DNA from: Clostridia bacterium
GTDB lineage: Bacteria > Bacillota > Clostridia > Christensenellales > Aristaeellaceae
Length of the DNA stretch: 48,787 nt
Reading direction: 5' to 3'
Assembly (NCBI GenBank): GCA_017527065.1
Contig: JAFXQO010000041.1
Location: 1 to 48,787, forward strand
In this document: positions 42,689-48,787 of the stretch, one piece after another
Layout of the letters: each line of letters starts with the position of its first letter
How positions within the stretch are numbered: position 1 is the stretch's first letter
Notes under the pieces: generated by a model
The model's input: the letters and a program-made list of their open reading frames with translations, nothing else
The model's database searches: none
What the model was told of the DNA's origin: nothing
Made by a program: the position numbers and the translations under genes

Positions 42689-42717
42689 GCAGGATTTTCA
42701 GCGCCCGCGTAGAATAA
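42689..42717 (+). promoter_or_regulatory. Sigma-H-type promoter before the Spo0A-like gene
   Basis: GCAGGATTT (42689-42697), 11 bases, GTAGAATAA (42709-42717). This fits the Bacillus sigma-H consensus RnAGGAwWW-N11-12-RnnGAATww at every fixed position. No good sigma-A promoter is seen in the same gap. Confidence 0.65.
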
Positions 42718-42751
42718 TGTTGTCAGAAACAATCGGAAGCGGGGGCGAAGC

Positions 42752-43483
42752 ATGCCGGAGGCGCGCATCCTGATGACGCCGGAGCTCGCGCGGCTTTGGC
42801 GCATACCGCTCTACAGGGCGGGGGAAGATGTGAGTGTATGCGCGGCGGACGCGCAGGCGGTTCTGGAGGCCGTGGCGCGCGAGGAGCCGGACATTTTGCT
42901 GCTCAACGCCATGCTCTTTTCGCTGGACGCCGCCCGGGCGGCGCGCGCCATCCGTATGATGCCGCTCACCCGCTCGCCCGCCGTGATCGCGCTGTTTCCC
43001 GGCGCGCCGGCGGAGGCCATGCGCCGCGCCGGAAGCGAGGGCGCGATCTGTTTGAGCGGCGTGGAGGCGACGGCGGACGGGATCGTGCGCCGCTGCGAGG
43101 ATATGACCGTGGAGGATCGCCTCCTGCCGGATTTTGCCCGGCCGGAGCGCGTCGAGGCCTTGCTGCGGGCGCTGAGCGTGAGCGAGAAGGCGGCAGGATT
43201 TCGCTATATCGCCGCGGCCGTGTCGATATGCGCACGGGATCAGCGCTGCTTTAACGCCCTGTCGCGCACGGTGTATCCCGCGGTCGCGCGCCGTTTCGGC
43301 GCTCAGGCGGCGGCGGTCGAGCGGCTGATCCGCCACGCTATCGAGTCGGCCTGGCTCAGGGGCGACATGGAACGCCAGTACGCGCTGTTCGGAAACACCG
43401 TCGACGAGGCGCGGGGCAAACCCACCAATGGCGAATTCATAGCGCGCGTTACAGAAGCGCTGAGACTGGAGGCAAACCTATGA
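42752..43483 (+). CDS. Spo0A-like regulator with degenerate receiver domain
   Basis: Protein of 243 residues. The C-terminal 105 residues match the Spo0A DNA-binding domain: GFRYIAAAV near residue 149, SRTVYPAVARRFG near residue 170, VERLIRHAIESAWLRGD near residue 189 and ARGKPTNGEFIARV near residue 221. The N-terminal 120 residues keep the receiver outline, but EEPDILLLNAMLF has Asn52 where the phosphorylated Asp should be, the N-terminal acidic pair is missing, and the conserved Lys near residue 105 is absent. Phosphorelay control is therefore unlikely. A sigma-H-type promoter lies upstream, as for spo0A in Bacillus. The stop overlaps the deoB start (ATGA). It may be a paralogue of spo0A or a lineage-specific replacement. 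Confidence 0.85.
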   Translation: MPEARILMTPELARLWRIPLYRAGEDVSVCAADAQAVLEAVAREEPDILLLNAMLFSLDAARAARAIRMMPLTRSPAVIALFPGAPAEAMRRAGSEGAICLSGVEATADGIVRRCEDMTVEDRLLPDFARPERVEALLRALSVSEKAAGFRYIAAAVSICARDQRCFNALSRTVYPAVARRFGAQAAAVERLIRHAIESAWLRGDMERQYALFGNTVDEARGKPTNGEFIARVTEALRLEANL

Positions 43484-44661
43484 AAAAAATGAAGAGAGTC
43501 GTGATGATCGTGCTGGACGGCTGCGGCATCGGCGAACTGCCGGACGCCGGAAAATACGGCGACGCCGGCTCCGATACGCTGGGCCACGTGCTCGCGCAGC
43601 GGCATCCCTCGCTTCCCAATATGAGCGCGATGGGTCTGGGAAACATCCGGGGCTGGAGCGACTATGCCGACGACGAGCCCATCGGCTGCTACGGCAAGAT
43701 GGCCGAGATCGCGCCGGGCAAGGATACCACCACCGGCCATTGGGAGCTGGCGGGCCTTCAGCTGAAGAAGCCGTTCCCGACCTACCCGAACGGCTTCCCC
43801 AAGGAGGTCATGGACGCCTTCGAGGCCGAAACGGGCATGAAGGCGATCGGCAACAAGCCGGCTTCGGGCACGGCCATCATCGAGGAGCTCGGCCCGGAGC
43901 ACCTGCGCACCGGGAGCCTCATCGTGTATACCTCGGCGGACAGCGTGTTCCAGATCGCCGCGCACGAGGGCGTGGTGCCGGTGCTCACCCTGTGGGACAT
44001 CTGCCGACGCGCGCGCCGCATACTGACCGGCGAGCACGCCGTGGGCCGCGTGATCGCGCGCCCCTTCGTGGGCCAGCCGGGTTCCTTCGTGCGCACCGAT
44101 AACCGCCGGGATTTCTCCGTCGACCCGCTGGGCGAGACCATGCTGGATGTGATCAAGGCCGCTGGGAAGGACGTCATCGGCGTGGGCAAGATCGAGGATA
44201 TCTTCAATCACCGCGGCCTGACCCGCTCCGACCACGCGGCGGGCAACCCCGCCTGCATCGATTCCACCATCTCCTTCCTCAAAAAGGACAACTGGGAGGG
44301 CCTGATGTTTGTCAACCTGGTGGACACGGACTCCAAATACGGTCATCGCAACGACGTGCCGGGCTACGCGGCGGCGCTGGAGGAATTCGACAGCCGACTG
44401 CCGGAGATCATCCGCCTGCTGGGCGAGGACGACCTCCTGATGATCGTGGCCGACCACGGCTGCGATCCCGCCTTCCCGACCACCGACCACACGCGCGAGT
44501 ATGTGCCGCTGCTCGTGTGGGGCCTGGGGCTGAAGGAGGGCGTCGACCTGGGCGTGCGCGCCACCTTCGCCGACGCGGGCAAGACCGCGCTCGACGCGCT
44601 GGGCGTTGAGAACACGCTGACCGGAACGTCCTTTTACCCCGATATCATCGAAGAAGACTGA
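43480..44661 (+). CDS. deoB: Phosphopentomutase
   Basis: Protein of 393 residues, the normal length. DeoB interconverts (deoxy)ribose-1-phosphate and 5-phosphate in nucleoside salvage. The alkaline-phosphatase-like metal sites are visible: VMIVLDGCGIGELPDA near residue 8, KDTTTGHWE near residue 80 (phosphorylated Thr region), NLVDTDSKYGHRND near residue 280 and IVADHGCDP near residue 321 with TTDHTREY. It is translationally coupled to the Spo0A-like gene. In many Clostridia deoB lies just upstream of a D,D-carboxypeptidase gene, as it does here. Confidence 0.97.
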   Translation: MKKMKRVVMIVLDGCGIGELPDAGKYGDAGSDTLGHVLAQRHPSLPNMSAMGLGNIRGWSDYADDEPIGCYGKMAEIAPGKDTTTGHWELAGLQLKKPFPTYPNGFPKEVMDAFEAETGMKAIGNKPASGTAIIEELGPEHLRTGSLIVYTSADSVFQIAAHEGVVPVLTLWDICRRARRILTGEHAVGRVIARPFVGQPGSFVRTDNRRDFSVDPLGETMLDVIKAAGKDVIGVGKIEDIFNHRGLTRSDHAAGNPACIDSTISFLKKDNWEGLMFVNLVDTDSKYGHRNDVPGYAAALEEFDSRLPEIIRLLGEDDLLMIVADHGCDPAFPTTDHTREYVPLLVWGLGLKEGVDLGVRATFADAGKTALDALGVENTLTGTSFYPDIIEED

Positions 44662-44697
44662 CGCCCCGGCCCGGGGCTGCGGCCAAGCATAATGCCT

Positions 44698-44741
44698 CCT
44701 CCCGTCGGATATTCTAATAAAAAAAGATGACCGGTGGGAGG
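44698..44741 (+). promoter_or_regulatory. Hairpin that would hide the ribosome-binding site of the carboxypeptidase gene
   Basis: An 11-pair stem of CCTCCCGTCGG (44698-44708) with CCGGTGGGAGG (44731-44741), two G-U pairs and a 22-base A-rich loop. The 3' arm contains the GGGAGG ribosome-binding site (44736-44741) of the gene starting at 44749. A GC palindrome GCCCCGGCCCGGGGC just upstream (about 44663-44677) may be a weak deoB terminator. Confidence 0.6.
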
Positions 44742-44748
44742 GATTTTT

Positions 44749-45918
44749 ATGGGAAAACGCTTGACCGTGTGCCTTTTGTGCGCTGCGCTGGCCCTGCCCG
44801 GCGCGGCGAGCGCGCTTTCCAACGCGCCTCTTGAGGACAGCGCGCCTGAAAAATACGACTGCGCCGCGGCGCTGCTCGTGGAGCCGTCCAGCGGGCAGAT
44901 CGTGTTCGCGGTCAACGCGAACGAGAAGCGGCCCGTGGCCAGCGTGACGAAGATCATGACCATCCTCCTGGCCTGCGAGGCCGTGGAGCGGGGCGATATA
45001 GACCTTTCCGACCGCGTGCAGGTCAGCGCCAACGCGGCGGGCATGGGCGGCTCGCAGGTGTTGCTCGACGCGGGCGAAACGCAGACGGTGAGCGAACTTC
45101 TCAAGAGCGTGATCGTGGGCAGCGCGAACGACTCCGCCGTGGCGCTTGCGGAGTACATCGCCGGCTCCGCCCCGCTGTTTGTGGACCGCATGAACCGGCG
45201 CGCCGCCGAGCTGGGCATGGAGGACACCGCATTTGTGAACTGCACCGGCCTGCCTGCCGACGGCCAGCACACCACCGCCCGCGATGTGGCGGCCATGGCG
45301 GTCGAGCTGTCAAAGCACGATCTGTACTACGACTACTCTACCATCTGGCTGGAGGATTTCACCCACGAGAGCGGCCGTGTGACGACCCTCACCAACACGA
45401 ACAAGCTCATCCGCCAGTACGACGGCTGCGACGGCCTCAAGACCGGCTCCACAAGCGAGGCGGGCTACTGTATGGCCGCTTCGGCCAAGCGGGGCGGCAT
45501 GCGGCTGGTCGCCGTGGTGCTGGGCGCGACCAGCGGCAAGGAGCGCTTCAGGACAGCCTCTCAGATGCTGGACTACGGCTTCGCCAGCTACCGGCTGTAT
45601 CCCGTGGCCGAAAAGGGCGCGACGGTGCGCGGCCGGATGCCCGTGACAGGGTCTCAGAAGGACAGCGTGGCCCTGGCGCTGGACGGCGACGTGACGCTGC
45701 TCGTCAAAAAGGGCGGCGAGTCGGCCGTGTCGCTGGCCGCCGATCTGCCTCAATCCCTCAGCGCGCCGGTGACGGCGGGCGAGGCGGTGGGCTGGGTGAA
45801 CGTGCTCAAGGACGGCGAAACGGTGGCGCAGATCCGCGTCGTCTCGGCCGAAGACGCCCCGCTGCGCGGCCTGAGCGACGGGCTGGGCGTGGTGTTCCGG
45901 GCCTGGTGCTTTCAGTGA
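44749..45918 (+). CDS. D-alanyl-D-alanine carboxypeptidase (DacF/PBP5-type, peptidase S11)
   Basis: Protein of 389 residues. The ATG at 44749 lies seven bases after GGGAGG, and an in-frame GTG at 44734 is within the hairpin arm. A signal peptide covers residues 1-22 (LTVCLLCAALALPGAASA). The penicillin-binding motifs are SVTK with Ser65 as nucleophile, SANDS near residue 124 and KTGSTSEAG near residue 231. The enzyme trims the terminal D-Ala from peptidoglycan stem peptides outside the membrane. A PBP5-like C-terminal beta domain follows, but an obvious amphipathic anchor is not seen. Position after deoB resembles dacF of sporulating bacteria, which acts in forespore cortex formation, but the spoIIA genes do not follow. 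Confidence 0.93.
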   Translation: MGKRLTVCLLCAALALPGAASALSNAPLEDSAPEKYDCAAALLVEPSSGQIVFAVNANEKRPVASVTKIMTILLACEAVERGDIDLSDRVQVSANAAGMGGSQVLLDAGETQTVSELLKSVIVGSANDSAVALAEYIAGSAPLFVDRMNRRAAELGMEDTAFVNCTGLPADGQHTTARDVAAMAVELSKHDLYYDYSTIWLEDFTHESGRVTTLTNTNKLIRQYDGCDGLKTGSTSEAGYCMAASAKRGGMRLVAVVLGATSGKERFRTASQMLDYGFASYRLYPVAEKGATVRGRMPVTGSQKDSVALALDGDVTLLVKKGGESAVSLAADLPQSLSAPVTAGEAVGWVNVLKDGETVAQIRVVSAEDAPLRGLSDGLGVVFRAWCFQ

Positions 45919-45992
45919 ACGGCAGAGGAAAAGGATTAACAAATTGCTAATTCGTTGAGAAATACTTGCGGGCTTAAAACAAAGAGGGTAGA

Positions 45993-47312
45993 ATGATTAA
46001 ACTGGAATGGAAAGGGCCGGAGGAGAAGCCCCTTGTGCTGGCGGCGGTGTCCGGCGGCGCGGATTCCGTGGCGCTTTTATCGCTGTTGTGCGAGCTGGCC
46101 GGCCGCGGCGCGATCCGTCTGGCCGCGGCTCATTTCGAGCACGGCATCCGCGGCGGCGCTTCGCGGGCGGACGCGGCGTTCGTGCGGGTGTTGTGCGAAG
46201 ACTGGGGCGTGCCGCTCATTGAAGGCCGCGCGGACGTGCCGGCGCTGGCGAAGGCGCGGGGCGCGGGCCTTGAGCAGACAGCGCGCGACGCGCGATACGC
46301 CTTCCTCCGCCGGGCGAAGGCGGACACGGGCGCTGATGTCATCGCGCTGGCCCACCATCTTGACGACCAGGCCGAGACGGTGCTCATGCACCTGGCGCGG
46401 GGCGCGGGGCTGCGCGGCGCGTGCGGCATGCGCGAGCGCGAGGGCGACCTGTGGCGGCCGCTTCTCGGGCTGCGGAAAGCGGAGCTGACGGCGTATCTCC
46501 TGGATAACGCCGTCGCCTGGCGCGAGGACGAGACCAACGCGCTGGCCGACAATCCGCGCAACATCATCCGACTTTCTGTCATGCCCGCTCTGGAAACGGC
46601 CTATCCGGGGGCGGCGCGGGCGCTGGGCCGGTTTGCGGCCCTGGCGCGGGACGAGGATGCCTATATGGAGGCGCAGGCCAGCGCCTTCCTGGCCGCGAAC
46701 GCGGAATTTCTTCCCTTTGGCAGCCGCGTGCGATGCCTGGACGGCGTTCCGGCGGCCATCCTGCGCCGGGCGATTCACCGGCTGACCGGGCTGGACGCGG
46801 CCGCCTGCCTGGCCTCGGAGGAGCTTTTCCGGGCCGGGAAAGGCGCTGCGGCGCTGCCGGGCGGCGTGCGGGCCGAGAGGACGGGAGAGTATCTCTACTT
46901 CATCAGCCGCGCGGTCGCGCCGGTTGAAGCGCCTCTGCCCATGGAGGGTCGCGCCGCGCTGCCGGGCGTGGGTGAGATCGTCGCCGCGCCGGCGGAGGCC
47001 GCGCCGCGGAGCGATCCCTTCTGCCAGGTGCTGGACGGCGACAGCCTGTCCGGCGCTGTCGTGCGGACCCGCAGGCCGGGCGATTTCATCCGCCCGCTGG
47101 GAATGCGCGGCACGCAGAAGCTGAGCGACTATTTCATCAACCACCGCGTCGACAGGCCGCTGCGCGACGCGGCGCTGCTCGTGGCGCGGGGGAGCGAGAT
47201 CCTGTGGGCGGCGGGTGTCGGCATTTCGGAAGAGGCGAAGCTCAGGCCGGGCTCAAAGGGCGTCCGGCTGGAAGCCAGGGAATACAGAAAGAGCTGGGAG
47301 GAGAATTCATGA
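45993..47312 (+). CDS. tilS: tRNA(Ile)-lysidine synthase
   Basis: Protein of 439 residues. TilS converts C34 of the CAU-anticodon tRNA-Ile to lysidine so that it reads AUA. The ATP-pyrophosphatase loop VSGGADSVALL lies at residues 18-28, followed by FEHGIRGGASRADAAFV near residue 48 and LAHHLDDQAETVLMHLARG near residue 119. The C-terminal substrate-binding domain has VVRTRRPGDFIRPLGM near residue 352 and LSDYFINHRVDRPLRD near residue 374. The stop overlaps the hpt start codon (ATGA). The order tilS-hpt-ftsH is conserved in Bacillota. Confidence 0.97.
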   Translation: MIKLEWKGPEEKPLVLAAVSGGADSVALLSLLCELAGRGAIRLAAAHFEHGIRGGASRADAAFVRVLCEDWGVPLIEGRADVPALAKARGAGLEQTARDARYAFLRRAKADTGADVIALAHHLDDQAETVLMHLARGAGLRGACGMREREGDLWRPLLGLRKAELTAYLLDNAVAWREDETNALADNPRNIIRLSVMPALETAYPGAARALGRFAALARDEDAYMEAQASAFLAANAEFLPFGSRVRCLDGVPAAILRRAIHRLTGLDAAACLASEELFRAGKGAAALPGGVRAERTGEYLYFISRAVAPVEAPLPMEGRAALPGVGEIVAAPAEAAPRSDPFCQVLDGDSLSGAVVRTRRPGDFIRPLGMRGTQKLSDYFINHRVDRPLRDAALLVARGSEILWAAGVGISEEAKLRPGSKGVRLEAREYRKSWEENS

Positions 47313-47869
47313 TTCTGCACGAGGATTTGGACAGAATTCTGATTACCGCTGAGGACATCAAAAAGCGCGTGGCGGAGCTCGGCCGGGCAATCACCGAGGA
47401 ATACAGAGATGCGCCGGAGCCCGTGGTTCTGGTGTGCATCCTAAAAGGGTCCGTGGTGTTTTTCAGCGACCTCATGCGCCAGATCGACCACGACTGCCGG
47501 CTCGATTTCATGATCGTAAAGAGCTACGGCGGCGGCACGGAATCCAGCGGAAACGTGCGCTTCGTGAAAGACCTGGACAATTCCATCACCGGCAAGCACG
47601 TGGTGATCGTGGAGGACATCATCGACAGCGGCCTCACGCTCACCTTCCTCAAGGGCAACCTCATCACCCGCGGCGCGAAGACGCTCAAAATCTGCACCCT
47701 GCTGGACAAGCCCGTTCGCCGCAGCCCCAAGTCCACCATCACGGTGGACTACTGCGGTTTCACGATCCCCAACGAGTTCGTGGTGGGATACGGGCTGGAT
47801 TACGACGAAAAGTACCGCAACCTGCCGGATATTGGCGTATTAAAACCGGAAGTTTACACAAAAGCCTGA
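47309..47869 (+). CDS. hpt: Hypoxanthine phosphoribosyltransferase
   Basis: Protein of 186 residues starting at the ATG that overlaps the tilS stop, seven bases after GGAGGAG. It salvages hypoxanthine and guanine with PRPP to give IMP and GMP. The PRPP-binding motif is VVIVEDIIDSGLTLT near residue 105, preceded by VLVCILKGSVVFFSDL near residue 43 and DFMIVKSYGG near residue 67. The C-terminal YCGFTIPNEFVVGYGLDYDE is characteristic. Hpt of Bacillus interacts with TilS and FtsH genes in regulation, consistent with this neighbourhood. Confidence 0.97.
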   Translation: MILHEDLDRILITAEDIKKRVAELGRAITEEYRDAPEPVVLVCILKGSVVFFSDLMRQIDHDCRLDFMIVKSYGGGTESSGNVRFVKDLDNSITGKHVVIVEDIIDSGLTLTFLKGNLITRGAKTLKICTLLDKPVRRSPKSTITVDYCGFTIPNEFVVGYGLDYDEKYRNLPDIGVLKPEVYTKA

Positions 47870-47878
47870 CGCATGGGT

Positions 47879-47907
47879 TTGAAACAATGGCTGTGTCGTG
47901 ATATAAT
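47879..47907 (+). promoter_or_regulatory. Promoter of ftsH
   Basis: TTGAAA (47879-47884), 17 bases, TATAAT (47902-47907), ten bases after the hpt stop. Confidence 0.85.
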
Positions 47908-47964
47908 ATACGGGCAGATTTCTCATTGCGGAAAATACAGACCGGAAGGCGAGGGAGGCTCGTT

Positions 47965-48787
47965 TTGAATCAACCCAAATTCAGAAAGATAGCGCACGCG
48001 CTGACGTATGTGCTGCTGGTGGTCGTCATTCTGGTGGTCGTTCAGGCCATCGGCTCGCCTCAGCGCGATGCGGTCAAGGAACTGAACTATTCCGAGGTGC
48101 TGCAGCTGATCGAGGACGATAAGCTCGCCTACGTCATGATGAGCGGCAACACCATGATCGGCGCGACGACCGACAGCGGCATCGCCGCCAAGGAATTCGG
48201 CACGCGCTATAACGTGACCTCGCTCCTGCCCAGCGTCGCGCAGTTCTATTCCGACGTGAACGCCATTTACGGCGAGCGGCTGAACAAGGACCCCGACCAG
48301 GTCAAGGTGACGGATTACGAATTCACCATCACCGTGAAGCCGCCGGCCACAGCGCCCTGGTGGCTCGAATGGCTGCCCCTGATCGTGACGATGCTGCTGT
48401 TCGGCGGACTTTGGTACGTGATGATGCGCCAGCAGACGGGCGGCGGCAAGGGCGTCATGAGCTTCGGCAAGGCGCGCGCGCGGCTGAGCGACCCCGAAAA
48501 GAACAAAGTGACCTTCGCGAACGTCGCCGGCGCTCAGGAGGAGACCGACGAGCTGCGCGAGGTGGTCGAATTCCTGAAAGACCCCAAGAGGTTCCGTGAC
48601 CTGGGCGCCCGCATCCCCAAGGGCGAGCTGCTCGTGGGCCCGCCAGGCACCGGCAAGACGCTGCTGGCCCGAGCCGTGGCCGGCGAGGCCGGCGTGCCGT
48701 TCTTCACCATTTCCGGCTCCGATTTTGTTGAAATGTTCGTGGGCGTGGGCGCGAGCCGCGTGCGCGACCTGTTCGACGAGGCGAAAA
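47965..48787 (+). CDS. ftsH: ATP-dependent zinc metalloprotease FtsH (5' part, runs off the window)
   Basis: The frame opens with TTG at 47965, six bases after GGGAGG, and stays open to the window end (274 codons). FtsH is a membrane-anchored AAA+ protease that degrades membrane and regulatory proteins. Residues 12-27 form the first membrane segment ([16 protein letters not shown]), a 90-residue external domain follows, and a second segment ([19 protein letters not shown]) lies near residue 135. The AAA domain starts with [20 protein letters not shown], contains the Walker A motif [11 protein letters not shown] near residue 227 and continues to [16 protein letters not shown]. The Walker B, SRH and HExxH protease parts lie beyond the window. 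Confidence 0.97.
   Translation, partial: MNQPKFRKIAHALTYVLLVVVILVVVQAIGSPQRDAVKELNYSEVLQLIEDDKLAYVMMSGNTMIGATTDSGIAAKEFGTRYNVTSLLPSVAQFYSDVNAIYGERLNKDPDQVKVTDYEFTITVKPPATAPWWLEWLPLIVTMLLFGGLWYVMMRQQTGGGKGVMSFGKARARLSDPEKNKVTFANVAGAQEETDELREVVEFLKDPKRFRDLGARIPKGELLVGPPGTGKTLLARAVAGEAGVPFFTISGSDFVEMFVGVGASRVRDLFDEAK

Noticed and set aside
43303-45270. 655-codon open frame on the minus strand
   Set aside because: Antisense to the Spo0A-like gene, deoB and the carboxypeptidase gene, with low-complexity His/Arg-rich sequence.

Overview
The window is a high-GC chromosomal segment of a Gram-positive anaerobe, most likely an uncultured gut member of the Clostridia (Bacillota). The assignment rests on the dnaG-rpoD-trmK-nif3 order, a T-box leader on alaS, CtsR-type heptads at an hsp20 promoter, a Spo0A-like regulator with a sigma-H-type promoter, a Firmicutes-type galT and many sigma-A promoters with 17-base spacers. 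I see no prophage, CRISPR array or insertion sequence. The taxon below class level is a guess. Coordinates were read by eye and may be off by a base or two in places.

Bases 1-9000: the 3' part of pyruvate phosphate dikinase, an acyltransferase-like gene, a PHP-domain protein, then the operon dnaG-rpoD-trmK-nif3-zinc-ribbon protein. Bases 9000-17200: GNAT, DUF3810 membrane protein, MATE exporter, XpaC-like protein, a short alanyl-tRNA synthetase behind an alanine T-box, an AT-rich GNAT gene, and tRNA-Trp and tRNA-Leu, each with its own promoter and terminator.

Bases 17200-30000: galactoside metabolism (aldose 1-epimerase, GH36 alpha-galactosidase, galT, galK) with an esterase, nudC and small conserved genes. 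A long minus-strand operon runs galK - rsmH - tgt - G1405-type 16S rRNA methyltransferase - rsmI - galT - cupin. It is the most striking part of the window. RsmH and RsmI both modify C1402 of 16S rRNA. The gene between tgt and rsmI closely resembles the RmtB/ArmA family, which methylates G1405 three bases away and gives high-level aminoglycoside resistance. The setting looks like housekeeping decoding-site modification, not a mobile resistance gene.

Bases 30000-39800: a HAD hydrolase, then a plus-strand uronate/polysaccharide locus: tagaturonate epimerase, an LplB/YtcP-type ABC importer with its binding protein, a beta-propeller glycosidase-like protein and a heparinase II/III-type lyase. Bases 39800-48787: hsp20 with CtsR-like sites, GNAT and LysR genes, a RelE/ParE-type toxin-antitoxin pair, a Spo0A homologue whose receiver domain has lost its phosphorylation site, deoB, a D,D-carboxypeptidase whose ribosome-binding site lies in a hairpin, tilS, hpt and the 5' part of ftsH.
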